Positions 24,622 to 33,670 are shown, counted from the stretch's first letter. The stretch: DNA of 64,000 bases from CAVSCD01 sp963726335 (GCA_963726335.1 CAVSCD010000011.1:558001-622000), one strand, 5' to 3'. Notes: a model not told the origin generated them from the letters alone. Numbers and translations: made by a program.

Positions 24622-25551
24622 ATGAAAGTATTCGCGGGTTCGTCGAACAGGCCATTGGCCGGGGAGATCGCGCGCTATTTGAAGATCGACCTCGGCAAGT
24701 GCGTTCTCAATCGTTTCAGCGACGGCGAGATCCACTGCTATATCGATGAAAACGTGCGCGGCGAGGACGTCTTCATCATCCAGACGGGCTCCCACGACGC
24801 CAACTTCCATCTCATGGAGCTCTTCCTGATGCTGGACGCGGCCAAGCGCGCCTCGGCGGAGCGCATCACGGCGGTGATCCCCTACTATTGTTACGCCCGG
24901 CAGGACTGGAAGGACAGGCCGAGGGTGCCGATCTCGGCGCGCCTGGTGGCCGACCTCATCGAGACTTCGGGGGCGGACAGGATCCTGACCATGGACCTCC
25001 ATTCCCCGCAGATCCAGGGGTTCTTTTCGGTCCCCGCCGACAACCTCACCTCCACCCCGGTCCTGTCCGGCCACATCGGAGGCCTGGGCCTGGAGAACCT
25101 GACCATCGTTTCGCCCGACGCGGGGGGAGTGGGCCGGGCGCGGTATTTCGCCAAGCGGCTGGGCGTGAACCTGGCGATCATCGACAAGCGGCGGCCGGCC
25201 CCCAACGAGGCCCAGGTCTTGCACGTCATCGGCGATGTCAAGGGCCGGGACGTCGTCCTGTTCGATGACATGGTCGATACGGCGGGGACGCTCGTCCTGA
25301 GCGCCGCGGCCCTGCAGAAGGAGGGCGCCCGCCGGATCCTGGCCGCCTGCACCCACCCGATCCTGTCCGGCCAGGCCATCGAGAAGATCGAGAATTCGCC
25401 GATCGAAAAGCTGTTCGTCACCGATACCATCGTTCTCACCGCCAAGGCCTCGGCCAGCCCGAAGATCGCCATGCTGTCCGTGGCCGGGCTGTTCGGCGAA
25501 GCCATCCGCCGGATCAGCGAAGGCAGCTCGGTGAGCTCGCTGTTTCTCTAA
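24622..25551 (+). CDS. prs: Ribose-phosphate pyrophosphokinase
   Basis: A 309-residue PRPP synthetase that makes PRPP from ribose 5-phosphate and ATP for nucleotide, His and Trp synthesis. Motifs: FSDGEIHCYIDENVRGEDVFIIQ, YYCYARQDWKDRPR, the divalent-metal site MDLHSPQIQGFF, the flexible-loop VSPDAGGVGRARYFAK and the PRPP-binding DDMVDTAGTL. An ACAAGGACAG site precedes the ATG. Length is normal. It is followed by rplY with a 10-bp gap. Confidence 0.97.
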   Translation: MKVFAGSSNRPLAGEIARYLKIDLGKCVLNRFSDGEIHCYIDENVRGEDVFIIQTGSHDANFHLMELFLMLDAAKRASAERITAVIPYYCYARQDWKDRPRVPISARLVADLIETSGADRILTMDLHSPQIQGFFSVPADNLTSTPVLSGHIGGLGLENLTIVSPDAGGVGRARYFAKRLGVNLAIIDKRRPAPNEAQVLHVIGDVKGRDVVLFDDMVDTAGTLVLSAAALQKEGARRILAACTHPILSGQAIEKIENSPIEKLFVTDTIVLTAKASASPKIAMLSVAGLFGEAIRRISEGSSVSSLFL

Positions 25552-25561
25552 GGAGGTCATG

Positions 25562-26248
25562 ATGAGTCTTACCATTAAAGCCGAAAAACGCGACATCTTC
25601 GGGAAGAACGCCGCCCGGAGGCTGAGAAAAGACGGCAAGGTCCCCGCCGTTCTCTACGGCGAGGGGGCGGCCAGCGTCCCGCTGACGCTCGTCAAGAAGG
25701 ACGTTTTCGCCATCCTGAAGTCCGAGGCCGGCGAGAACACGATCTTCAAGGTGGCCTTCGACGAGCGGCTCCAGGACGTCATGTTCAAAGAGCTCCAGGT
25801 CGAGCCCAGCTCGGACCGGCTCGTCCACGCCGACCTCATCCAGATATCCATGGACAAGGCCATCCGTGTCGAGGTGCCCTTCCTGCTCCAGGGCGAGCCC
25901 GTGGGCGTCAAGACCGAGGGCGGGTTCGTTGACTTCATGACCCGCGAGGCCGAGATCGAGTGTCTCCCCAAGGACATCCCCGAGAGCATCAAGGTGGATA
26001 TCGGCGCGCTCCATCTTCACCAGTCGCTGAAGGTCGCCGATGTGGCGGCTCCCGAGGGCGTGAAGTTCGTGACCGACCCCGCCACGGTGGTCGTTGTCAT
26101 CAGCCTGCCGCACAAGGAAGAGGAAGCGGCCAAGCCCGTCGAGGAAGCCGCGGCCGCCGAGCCCACCGAGCCCGAGGTCATCAAGAAGGAGCGGGCCGCC
26201 AAGGAAGAGGACGAAGGCAAAGAGAAGAAGGGGAAAGAGAAGGAGTGA
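25562..26248 (+). CDS. rplY: 50S ribosomal protein L25/general stress protein Ctc
   Basis: A 228-residue long-form L25 (Ctc type) that binds 5S rRNA. The N-terminal L25 domain (ITIKAEKRDIFGKNAARRLR-like, about 1-90) is followed by the TL5/Ctc beta domain (about 100-180). The tail is highly charged, with Glu/Ala/Lys repeats. Two ATGs are adjacent; AGGAGG at 25551-25556 is 5 nt from the second (25562) but only 2 nt from the first, so the second is chosen. prs-rplY-pth is a common gene order. Confidence 0.94.
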   Translation: MSLTIKAEKRDIFGKNAARRLRKDGKVPAVLYGEGAASVPLTLVKKDVFAILKSEAGENTIFKVAFDERLQDVMFKELQVEPSSDRLVHADLIQISMDKAIRVEVPFLLQGEPVGVKTEGGFVDFMTREAEIECLPKDIPESIKVDIGALHLHQSLKVADVAAPEGVKFVTDPATVVVVISLPHKEEEAAKPVEEAAAAEPTEPEVIKKERAAKEEDEGKEKKGKEKE

Positions 26249-26251
26249 TCG

Positions 26252-26824
26252 TTGTGGATCGTGGTCGGCCTGGGGAATCCGGGCCGCGAGTACGCCGGGA
26301 CGAGGCACAACGCCGGCTTCCTGTTCGTCAAGGGGCTGGCCCGGCGGTATGATGTTGAGGTCAAGAAGAAGAAATTTTCGGCCAGGGTGGCCGAGGTCAG
26401 GCGCGGCGACGACCGGCTGGTGCTGGCCCTGCCGCAGACATTCATGAACTCGAGCGGAGTCGCTGTCCGGGAGCTTTTGGCCGGCTACCAGGCGCCGCCG
26501 GAGAGCGTCGTCGTCGTTTACGACGACCTGGACGTCGCCCTGGGCCAGATCCGGGTGCGGCCGGCCGGCAGCCCGGGCTCCCACAAGGGGTTGTGCTCGA
26601 TCGTTTCGGAAACCGGAACGAAGGCCTTCCCCCGGATCCGTGTGGGCATCGGGCCGCTGGCCGACCGGGCCGACGCGGTCCGGTTCGTGCTTTCGCCCTT
26701 CAGCCGGGAGGAGCGCGCCGTCCTCGACGGCGCCCTGGCCCGGGCCGAAGAGGCCCTGGACATGATCCTCCAGGGCCGGCTCGGCGAGGCCATGAACGAG
26801 TTCAACAGGAAGGTCACGGTTTAG
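26252..26824 (+). CDS. pth: Peptidyl-tRNA hydrolase
   Basis: A 190-residue Pth that releases peptides from stalled peptidyl-tRNA. The family start is IVVGLGNPGREYAGTRHNAGF, with Asn9 and the catalytic His19. FMNSSGVAVREL and VVYDDLDVALGQIRVRPAGSPGSHKG are also intact. The start is TTG at 26252, 3 bp after the rplY stop and downstream of an AAGGAG site. It completes the prs-rplY-pth group. Confidence 0.95.
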   Translation: MWIVVGLGNPGREYAGTRHNAGFLFVKGLARRYDVEVKKKKFSARVAEVRRGDDRLVLALPQTFMNSSGVAVRELLAGYQAPPESVVVVYDDLDVALGQIRVRPAGSPGSHKGLCSIVSETGTKAFPRIRVGIGPLADRADAVRFVLSPFSREERAVLDGALARAEEALDMILQGRLGEAMNEFNRKVTV

Positions 26825-26835
26825 CCGTAAAGAAC

Positions 26836-26867
26836 GCTCCTTGTTCCTTCTCATAAGAAGAAGGAGC
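26836..26867 (+). promoter_or_regulatory. Hairpin in the rpsF leader
   Basis: GCTCCTT (26836-26842) pairs with AAGGAGC (26861-26867), and inside it CTTCT (26847-26851) pairs with AGAAG (26856-26860). The two stems are separated by a one-sided bulge (GTTC). Its place before rpsF-rpsR recalls the S6:S18-binding leader of other bacteria, but the characteristic CCG in the bulge is not seen. It could be an autoregulatory leader or just a processing hairpin. Confidence 0.4.
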
Positions 26868-26890
26868 TTGAATATCCATAAGGAGGCCAC

Positions 26891-27277
26891 GTGCTGTATT
26901 ATGAAACGGGTTTTTTGATCGCCCCCAACCTCTCCGAAGAGGACACCGAGAAGATCATCAACCAGATGGTCGAGGTCGTCTCCCAGAAAGACGGCCGGCT
27001 GATCCGCCAGGAGCGGTGGGGCAAGAGGAGGCTCGCCTACTCGATCGAGAGGTTCAACGAAGCCTTCTTCGTCTTCTTCCACTACGAAGGCCGGCCGGAC
27101 ATCCCGGTCGAGCTGGAGCGGCGGTTCAAGCAGTCCGATGCGGTACTGCGCTACCTCACCCTGAAAAAGGACTCCCAGGCCACGCTCCGCCGGAAAAAGA
27201 AGAAGGAACCCGGCGCCGAAGACAAGGCCGCGCCGGCGGCGGAACCGTCCGCCCAGGAATCCCCAGAGGTGAAGTGA
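26891..27277 (+). CDS. rpsF: 30S ribosomal protein S6
   Basis: A 128-residue S6 that binds 16S rRNA with S18. The S6 fold is at the N-terminus: YYETGFLIAPNLSEED, RLAYSIERFNEAFFVFFHY, and DAVLRYLTLKKD. The last 25-30 residues are a charged Lys/Ala/Pro tail typical of several phyla. The start is GTG at 26891, with AGGAGG (26881-26886) 4 nt before it. ssb, often next, is absent; rpsR follows after one base. Confidence 0.95.
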   Translation: MLYYETGFLIAPNLSEEDTEKIINQMVEVVSQKDGRLIRQERWGKRRLAYSIERFNEAFFVFFHYEGRPDIPVELERRFKQSDAVLRYLTLKKDSQATLRRKKKKEPGAEDKAAPAAEPSAQESPEVK

Positions 27278-27278
27278 G

Positions 27279-27536
27279 ATGGCCAGAGAAGAACGCTCCG
27301 AAAGACCGTCCTACAGGAAGTACTTCCCGCCCAAGCGGAAGTTCTGCCGGTTCTGCCAGAGGAACCTCCGAGAGATCGACTACAAGAACGTGGACATCCT
27401 CCGCAAGTACATGCCCGAGCGGGGCAAGATCTCGCCGCGCCGGGTGACCGGGACGTGCGCTTACCACCAGCGGAAGCTCGCCACCGCGGTGAAGCGGGCG
27501 CGACTGATGGCGCTGCTCCCCTACACGGAAGACTAA
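27279..27536 (+). CDS. rpsR: 30S ribosomal protein S18
   Basis: An 85-residue S18, partner of S6 in the 30S platform. The core IDYKNVDILRKYMPERGKISPRRVTGTCAYHQRKLATAVKRARLMALLPY is the family signature in full. A CRFCQRN segment near residue 24 gives a CxxC pair with a later Cys, suggesting a zinc-binding version. It lies 1 bp after rpsF and 1 bp before rplI. Confidence 0.97.
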   Translation: MAREERSERPSYRKYFPPKRKFCRFCQRNLREIDYKNVDILRKYMPERGKISPRRVTGTCAYHQRKLATAVKRARLMALLPYTED

Positions 27537-27537
27537 G

Positions 27538-28023
27538 ATGAAGATCATCCTGAAACAGGACGTCGAAAACGTCGGCCGCAAGGGGGATATCGTCAACGTC
27601 TCGGCCGGTTTCGGCCGGAATTACCTTCTGCCCAAGAAGCTGGCCCTCGAGGTCACCCCGTCCAACCTGAAGATGATCGAGATCGAACGGCAGTCGCTGA
27701 AGAAAAAGGTGGAAAAAGAGCGTCAGTCCTATCAGGACGTGATCCGCCGGCTCAACGAGCTGACCCTCTCCTTCACCCGGAAGTCGGGCGAGAAGGACAT
27801 GATCTTCGGCTCGGTGACCGCCTCGGATATCAAGGACGCCCTGGACAAGCTGGGGTTCGAGATCGAGAAAAAGAAGATCACACTTGACGAACCGATCAAA
27901 AGGCTGGGAAACTATACGGTGCCGGTCAAGGTCTTCCAGGACGACAAAGCATCCCTGAGGGTGGAGGTCCGGAAGGAAGAGGGACCGGCGGCAGAAGCGA
28001 AGGCCGGGGAAGCGGCCGAATAG
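27538..28023 (+). CDS. rplI: 50S ribosomal protein L9
   Basis: A 161-residue L9. The N-terminal domain MKIILKQDVENVGRKGDIVNVSAGFGRNYLLPK is characteristic, followed by the long connecting helix and the C-terminal domain ending in a short Glu/Ala-rich tail. It binds the base of the L1 stalk on 23S rRNA. The order rpsF-rpsR-rplI-dnaB is strongly conserved among bacteria. Confidence 0.96.
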   Translation: MKIILKQDVENVGRKGDIVNVSAGFGRNYLLPKKLALEVTPSNLKMIEIERQSLKKKVEKERQSYQDVIRRLNELTLSFTRKSGEKDMIFGSVTASDIKDALDKLGFEIEKKKITLDEPIKRLGNYTVPVKVFQDDKASLRVEVRKEEGPAAEAKAGEAAE

Positions 28024-28089
28024 CCCGGGACCAGGGGATAACGGAGGCGGCGCGGGCGGGATATCCGCTCCCTGCCGCAGAGGTTGGCC

Positions 28090-29451
28090 ATGGAACTCGA
28101 CCTCATGTATTTGAAGAAGACTCCGCCGCACAGCCCCGAGGCGGAGAGGACGGTTCTGGGCGCGATCTTGGTCTCCAACCAGAACCTCAACACCGTTCTG
28201 TCGATCATTTCGCCCGAGGACTTCTACAAAGACGCCAATCGCCGGATCCTCGACCGGATCATCGCGCTCATCGAAAAGGGCCGGCCCGTCGACCTCCTGA
28301 CGCTGAGCGAGGAGCTGGGCAAGGCCGGGGCGCTGGACGAGGTCGGCGGGGCGTCCTACATCGCCTCGCTGATGGACGGCGTCCCCAAGAGCCTGAACGT
28401 CGAATACTACACTCAGATCATCAAGGAAAAATCGCTGCTCCGGAAGCTCATCCTCTCTTCGGCCAGGATCATCTCCGCGAGCTACGAGCAGAAAGAGGAC
28501 GCCGACGTGCTGCTCAACGAAGCCCAGGCCGCGATCATCGAGGTCTCCGAGCAGCGGATCAAGTCGGGGTTCATTCCGGTGAGCCAGCTGATGCAGCCGA
28601 CGATCGACATGATCGCCGGGTTCGTCGACCGGCGGGAGGCGATCATCGGCGTGCCCACGGGCTTCCGGCTCCTGGACGATCTGACCTCGGGCTTCCAGAA
28701 ATCGGAGATGATCATCGTCGCCGCGCGGCCGTCGATGGGCAAGACCGCCCTCTGCCTGAACATCTCCCAGTACGTCGGGATGAACACGGACCGGGCCGTC
28801 GGCTTCTTTTCCATGGAGATGGCCAAAGAGCAGATCCTCATCCGGATGCTGGCCGCCGAAAGCCAGCTCGACATCCGCCGGGTGCGGACCGGGGCGCTGA
28901 GCGAGCGGGAGTTCGAAAAGCTCAAGCTGAGCGGCGAGACGCTGGCGCACGCCCGGATCTTCATCGACGAGACGGCGGGCCTGTCGGTCATGGAGATGAA
29001 GGCCAAGGCCCGGCGCCTGAAGCTCGAGCGGAACCTGGACATCCTGTTCATCGACTACATCCAGCTGATGCGCGCCGGCGGCCGGTTCGAGAACCGGAAC
29101 CAGGAGATGTCCTTCATCTCGCGATCGCTGAAGGAGCTGGCCAAAGAGCTCCAGATACCCGTCGTCGGCATCTCCCAGCTGAGCCGGGCGCCCGAGAAAG
29201 GCCGGCGCGAGCCGCGGCCGCAGCTCTCCGACCTCCGCGAATCCGGGGCCATCGAGCAGGACGCCGACGTCGTCATCTTCATTTACCGGCCCGAGTTCTA
29301 CGCGCCGCTCGACGAGACCCTCCACGGGATCGCGGAGATCAACATCGCCAAGCAGCGGAACGGGCCGATCGACATCTTCAAGCTGGCCTTTATCGGCAAG
29401 TACGCCAAGTTCGCCAACGCCGAGATGGATTTCCAGTACCCGGAAGCCTGA
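28090..29451 (+). CDS. dnaB: Replicative DNA helicase DnaB
   Basis: A 453-residue replicative helicase. The N-terminal helical domain begins PPHSPEAERTVLGAIL. The C-terminal RecA-type domain has Walker A ARPSMGKTALCLN, Walker B LDILFIDYIQLM, and the DnaB signature SRSLKELAKELQIPVVGISQLSRAPEKG followed by QLSDLRESGAIEQDADVV. An upstream in-frame TTG at 28084 is possible, but the ATG at 28090 fits family alignments. mlaE begins 1 bp after the stop. Confidence 0.97.
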   Translation: MELDLMYLKKTPPHSPEAERTVLGAILVSNQNLNTVLSIISPEDFYKDANRRILDRIIALIEKGRPVDLLTLSEELGKAGALDEVGGASYIASLMDGVPKSLNVEYYTQIIKEKSLLRKLILSSARIISASYEQKEDADVLLNEAQAAIIEVSEQRIKSGFIPVSQLMQPTIDMIAGFVDRREAIIGVPTGFRLLDDLTSGFQKSEMIIVAARPSMGKTALCLNISQYVGMNTDRAVGFFSMEMAKEQILIRMLAAESQLDIRRVRTGALSEREFEKLKLSGETLAHARIFIDETAGLSVMEMKAKARRLKLERNLDILFIDYIQLMRAGGRFENRNQEMSFISRSLKELAKELQIPVVGISQLSRAPEKGRREPRPQLSDLRESGAIEQDADVVIFIYRPEFYAPLDETLHGIAEINIAKQRNGPIDIFKLAFIGKYAKFANAEMDFQYPEA

Positions 29452-29452
29452 A

Positions 29453-30241
29453 ATGTTCGGAGCGATGTTCCGGAGGTCCCGCATCCTGCGCGGCCTGGCC
29501 GAGCTCGGCGAGGTCGGTATCCTCTTCTGGAAGACGCTCCGGAACCTCCTGAAGAAACCCCGCGAGCACCAGACTCTCCTGCAGCAGCTCGAGGAGATCG
29601 GGGTCCGGTCGCTGCCGGTGGTCTCGCTCACCGCGGCCTTCGGCGGCCTGGTCTTCGGGTTCCAGACCTACATCGGCTTCCACCGGTATATCGGGGGGGG
29701 ATCGGAGAGCTTTGCCGGGCCGATCATCACGCTCGGGCTGGCCAAGGAGCTGATCCCCATCCTCACGGGGCTGATGATCTCCGGCCGGGTGGGCTCGTCG
29801 ATGGCGGCCGAGATCGGGACGATGAAGATCACGGAACAGATCGACGCCCTGCACAGCCTGGGGGCCAACCCCGTCCGCTATCTCGTCGTGCCGCGAACGC
29901 TGGCCTCGTTCTTCATGACGCCGTGCCTGACGCTCTACGGCGACATCATCGGCATCGCCGCCGGCTATTTCTACATCGTCGTGCTCATGGGCGTGAACCG
30001 GGTCACCTATCTTTCCTACACCATGCAGTATATGGAGATCTGGGATATCGTGACCGGCCTCATCAAGGCGGCGATCTTCGGCGTCGTCATCGCCATCGTC
30101 GGCTGCTGGCAGGGGATGAAGACCGAGGGCGGGGCCGAGGGTGTCGGCCGGGCGACGACCCGGACGGTCGTCATCTCCAGCATCACGATCCTGATCTTCA
30201 ACTTTTTCCTGAGCAAGGCGTTGCCCGCGACACTCAAATGA
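29453..30241 (+). CDS. mlaE: MlaE-type ABC transporter permease
   Basis: A 262-residue MlaE/YrbE permease of a retrograde or anterograde phospholipid transporter in the inner membrane. After an amphipathic N-terminus there are about five membrane segments. The signature regions are GGLVFGFQTYIGFHRY, TGLMISGRVGSSMAAEIGTMKITEQIDAL and GCWQGMKTEGGAEGVGRATTRTVV. Its stop overlaps the mlaF ATG by 4 bp (ATGA), and mlaF and mlaD follow in the same operon. Confidence 0.95.
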   Translation: MFGAMFRRSRILRGLAELGEVGILFWKTLRNLLKKPREHQTLLQQLEEIGVRSLPVVSLTAAFGGLVFGFQTYIGFHRYIGGGSESFAGPIITLGLAKELIPILTGLMISGRVGSSMAAEIGTMKITEQIDALHSLGANPVRYLVVPRTLASFFMTPCLTLYGDIIGIAAGYFYIVVLMGVNRVTYLSYTMQYMEIWDIVTGLIKAAIFGVVIAIVGCWQGMKTEGGAEGVGRATTRTVVISSITILIFNFFLSKALPATLK

Positions 30242-31005
30242 TCCACATCCTCAACCTGCACAAGGCCTTCGGGGACAATCAAGTCCTGCGGGGCGTCAAC
30301 CTGACCGTCGAGAAGGGCGAGACGATGGTGGTCATCGGCCAGAGCGGTTCGGGGAAGAGCGTCCTGATCAAGCATATCATCGGGCTCCTCAAGCCGGACC
30401 TGGGCGAGATCCTGGTCGACGGCGTCGATATGACGAAGCTCGACGAAGACGAGCTTCACGGATATACCAAACGGTTCGGGTTGCTTTTCCAGGGGGCGGC
30501 GCTGTTCGATTCGATGACGGTCTCGGAGAACGTCGCCTTCGGCTTGGAGCGCTATACCGACTACCCGAGGGAAGAGATCGAAGGGATCGTCCGGGAGAGC
30601 CTGGCCCGGGTCGGGCTTCACGACGTCGAGGACATGATGCCCTACGCGCTCAGCGGCGGCATGAAGAAGCGCGTCGGCCTGGCCCGGGCCATCGCCTACC
30701 AGCCCGAGATCATGCTCTACGACGAACCCTCGACCGGGCTCGACCCCATCCGGGCCGATTCGATCAACGATCTCATCAACATGCTGAAAAAGGAGATGGG
30801 GGTGACCTCGGTGGTCATCACCCACGACATGACGAGCTCCTTTAAGATCGCGGACCGGATCGCGATGCTCTACGAAGGGGTCATCATCGAGGCGGGGACG
30901 CCGGATGAGATCCGGAACTCCAGGAACCCGATCGTCCAGCAGTTCATCCACGGTGAGTCCCACGGGCCCATTAAAAACGTGGTAGGCGATGAGGTCAGAA
31001 CATGA
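30238..31005 (+). CDS. mlaF: MlaF-type ABC transporter ATP-binding protein
   Basis: A 255-residue ABC ATPase that drives lipid transport with MlaE and MlaD. Walker A is GQSGSGKSVLIKH (about 36-48), the signature is LSGGMKKRVGLARA, and Walker B is EIMLYDEPSTGLDP. The GLLFQGAALFDSMTV Q-loop region is typical of the Mla/Ttg2A subgroup. The frame is open upstream within mlaE, but the start is fixed by overlap with the mlaE stop and by family length. The end overlaps mlaD by 4 bp. Confidence 0.96.
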   Translation: MIHILNLHKAFGDNQVLRGVNLTVEKGETMVVIGQSGSGKSVLIKHIIGLLKPDLGEILVDGVDMTKLDEDELHGYTKRFGLLFQGAALFDSMTVSENVAFGLERYTDYPREEIEGIVRESLARVGLHDVEDMMPYALSGGMKKRVGLARAIAYQPEIMLYDEPSTGLDPIRADSINDLINMLKKEMGVTSVVITHDMTSSFKIADRIAMLYEGVIIEAGTPDEIRNSRNPIVQQFIHGESHGPIKNVVGDEVRT

Positions 31006-32309
31006 AACGTGAACTGAAAATCGGGATCTTCCTGGCGGTGGCGTTCGCCATCCTGGGCCTGTTTGTCTTCATCGTGGGGGACCTGTCGCGGTGGTTCGAG
31101 AAGGGCGGCTACGAGCTCAACGCCTCATTCCAGACAGTGACGGGACTGGAGAAGCAGGCGGCCGTCCGGATGGCCGGGGTCAAGATCGGCACCGTCAGGG
31201 ACATCCGGCTGGCGAACCGGCGGGCCGAGGTGGTGCTGTCCATCTCGGCCGAGTTCCAGGTTCCCGAGGGGTCCAAAGCCTCGCTGTCGTCTTACGGCAT
31301 GATCGGCGAAAAGTATGTCGAAATAACACCCAGCGACAGGCCGGAGCACTTCGGGCCGGGAAGCACTCTTGAGACGACGTCGGCCGTCGGCCTCGACCAG
31401 GTCGGGGCGATCGCCGTTTCGGTCGGCGAGGAGATCAGGACCCTGAGCCGCTCGCTGAACGAGATCACGGGCGAGGGATCGCGGACGGACATCCGCGAAG
31501 CGCTCGCCAACTTGAACGCCTTCACCGGGGACCTCAAGGAGTTCATGGCGGCTAACGGTCAGAACCTCGAAACCGGCATCCAGGGGATCGCCAGGGCGTC
31601 CCGGGACCTCGACAAGCAAATCGCCTCCCTGTCCCGGAACCTGGAAGAGACGATCGGCACGATCAACGGCATCGCCCAGGAGAACAGGGGCGCGGTCAAG
31701 ACCGACATCGAAAAGGTCGGCGAAGTCCTCGACGACCTCAAGGAATCGGCCCGCATCCTCCGGCAGACGCTGGAGAAGATCGACAAGGGCGAGGGGACGG
31801 TGGGCAAGCTCGTCCAGGACCCGGAAATGTACGAGTCGGCCAAAACGACCCTGGCGAGCGTCGACCGGTTCGTCGGACCCCTGAGCACGGTCAGGCCGAT
31901 CGGCTCGTTCCGGGTGGACTACCTGGCCGACAGCGAGCAGGCGAAAAGCGTCGCCACGCTCGGCCTGTCGCTGTCCCGGCGCTATTTCGCCTTCGGGCAG
32001 ATCGTCCGGGACCCGCTCCTCGACAAGTACACCTATTCCGCCCAGGGCGGGATGCGCTGGGACGCCGTGGGCGCGCGGGCCGGGCTCTTCGAGTCGACCT
32101 TCGGAGCGGCCGTCGACGTGATCACCTTCAACGACCGGCTCGTCTTCAGCCTCGAAGGTTATGATTTCTACCGCGACACCGGGCCCCGGTTCCGCTTCCT
32201 GACCCAGTTCTCGCTCGTCCGGTATCTGCATCTGATCGCCGGCGTCGACGATTTCGGCCAGGCCGCGAACCGCCAGTTCTATTTCGGGCTCGGCGTGGGA
32301 GTCCGGTGA
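31002..32309 (+). CDS. mlaD: MlaD-like MCE domain protein with extended C-terminus
   Basis: A 435-residue MCE protein, far longer than the ~180-residue MlaD of E. coli. It has one N-terminal membrane anchor (IFLAVAFAILGLFVFIVG, about 7-24), an MCE domain (about 36-112; YELNASFQTVTGLEKQAAVRMAGVKIG), a helical coiled-coil-like region (about 130-280) and a C-terminal beta-rich part (about 290-435) with alternating aromatics ending FYFGLGVGVR, like an outer-membrane strand. It probably spans part of the periplasm and binds lipids for MlaE/MlaF. The C-terminal part could contact the outer membrane. Confidence 0.88.
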   Translation: MKRELKIGIFLAVAFAILGLFVFIVGDLSRWFEKGGYELNASFQTVTGLEKQAAVRMAGVKIGTVRDIRLANRRAEVVLSISAEFQVPEGSKASLSSYGMIGEKYVEITPSDRPEHFGPGSTLETTSAVGLDQVGAIAVSVGEEIRTLSRSLNEITGEGSRTDIREALANLNAFTGDLKEFMAANGQNLETGIQGIARASRDLDKQIASLSRNLEETIGTINGIAQENRGAVKTDIEKVGEVLDDLKESARILRQTLEKIDKGEGTVGKLVQDPEMYESAKTTLASVDRFVGPLSTVRPIGSFRVDYLADSEQAKSVATLGLSLSRRYFAFGQIVRDPLLDKYTYSAQGGMRWDAVGARAGLFESTFGAAVDVITFNDRLVFSLEGYDFYRDTGPRFRFLTQFSLVRYLHLIAGVDDFGQAANRQFYFGLGVGVR

Positions 32310-33670
32310 AGGACAAGACGAAGACGGTCTTCATCTGCCAGACCTGCGGGTTCAGGTCGCCCAAATGGCTGGGCCGCTGCCCGACCTGCGGCGAGTGGAG
32401 CAGCCTGGTCGAGGAGCCCGACGAGCCCGAGGCTTCCGCCGAATACGCCTTTTCGACCGCGGAGGCCCTTCTCTATAAGGACATCCGGGAATTCGAGAAA
32501 CCCCGGCTCCGGATCGGGGTCGAAGAATTCAACAAGGTTTTGGGCGGCGGCGTCGTCCTGGGCTCTCTCGTCCTGATCGGCGGGGAGCCGGGCATCGGCA
32601 AATCGACGCTGCTTCTCCAGGTCTCCCGGGATTTCGCCGAGCACGGCGAGCGGGTGCTCTACGTGTCGGGCGAAGAGTCGCTCGAGCAGATCAAGCTGCG
32701 GGGCGACCGGCTGGGCGTCGGGGACGGCGAGCTCTATCTCCTGGCCGAGACCAGCCTGGAAAGGATCCTCGCCCAGGCGGACAAGGTCAAGCCCAAGGTC
32801 CTGGTCGTGGACTCCGTCCAGACCGTTTTTTCGGCCAAGCTGTCATCCAGCCCGGGAACGATCAGTCAGGTCCGCGAGGTCGCCAACCAGATCTTCCGGT
32901 TCGCTAAAAGAAACCAGGTGTCTTCGTTCCTGATCGGCCACATCACCAAGGAGGGGTCCCTGGCGGGGCCGAAGTCGCTCGAGCACATGGTCGATGTCGT
33001 CCTGCTGTTCGAGGGCGAGCGCGACCACAGCCACCGCGTGCTGCGGGCGCTCAAGAACCGGTTCGGACCGGTCTCGGAGCTGGCCATCTTCGAGATGGGA
33101 GCCGCGGGCCTGAAGGCCGTCGCCAACCCCTCGGCCTTCTTCCTCAAGGAACGCCCGGTCGAGGCGGCGGGCAGCGTCGTCGTCTCCACCATCAAGGGTA
33201 CGCGGCCGCTCCTGGCCGAGATCCAGGCCCTCGTCTCGCCCACCCTGTTCGTCGGCAGCCCGCGGCGGATGACCGTCGGGCTCGACCATTTCCGGACCGC
33301 CATGCTGCTGGCGATCATGGAACGGAAGCTCGGCTATCATTTCGGGGGCGAGGACGTTTATCTCAACGTCGCCGGCGGCCTGGCCGTCGATGAGCCGGCG
33401 GCGGACCTGGGCGCCGTCCTGGCCGTCGTCTCCTGCCTCAAGAACAAGCCCCTGCCGCGGGAGATCGTGGTCTTCGGCGAGGTGGGCTTGAGCGGCGAGA
33501 TCCGGTCCGTCGGCGCGCCGGTGGCGCGGATCAAGGAGGCCTTGTCGCTCGGGTTCGAGACCGTCATCCTGCCCCAGGGAAATGTGGCGATGCTGGAGAA
33601 GGAAGACCTGCGCGGGACGCGGCTCTTGGGCGTTCAAAACATCCGGGAGGCGCTGCCGATCATCTTTTAG
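32306..33670 (+). CDS. radA: DNA repair protein RadA (Sms)
   Basis: A 454-residue RadA used in branch migration and processing of recombination intermediates. The zinc finger is CQTC (11-14) and CPTC (25-28). Walker A is GGEPGIGKST (about 92-101), the RadA-specific KNRFG motif follows mid-protein, and the C-terminal Lon-like domain has DVYLNVAGGLAVDEPAADLG. The start is GTG, overlapping the mlaD stop. In Firmicutes radA is followed by disA and yacL; here the PIN/TRAM gene follows directly. Confidence 0.96.
   Translation: MKDKTKTVFICQTCGFRSPKWLGRCPTCGEWSSLVEEPDEPEASAEYAFSTAEALLYKDIREFEKPRLRIGVEEFNKVLGGGVVLGSLVLIGGEPGIGKSTLLLQVSRDFAEHGERVLYVSGEESLEQIKLRGDRLGVGDGELYLLAETSLERILAQADKVKPKVLVVDSVQTVFSAKLSSSPGTISQVREVANQIFRFAKRNQVSSFLIGHITKEGSLAGPKSLEHMVDVVLLFEGERDHSHRVLRALKNRFGPVSELAIFEMGAAGLKAVANPSAFFLKERPVEAAGSVVVSTIKGTRPLLAEIQALVSPTLFVGSPRRMTVGLDHFRTAMLLAIMERKLGYHFGGEDVYLNVAGGLAVDEPAADLGAVLAVVSCLKNKPLPREIVVFGEVGLSGEIRSVGAPVARIKEALSLGFETVILPQGNVAMLEKEDLRGTRLLGVQNIREALPIIF

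Noticed and set aside
28084..28090. TTG start for dnaB at 28084
   Set aside because: The ATG two codons later aligns better with relatives; the difference is trivial.
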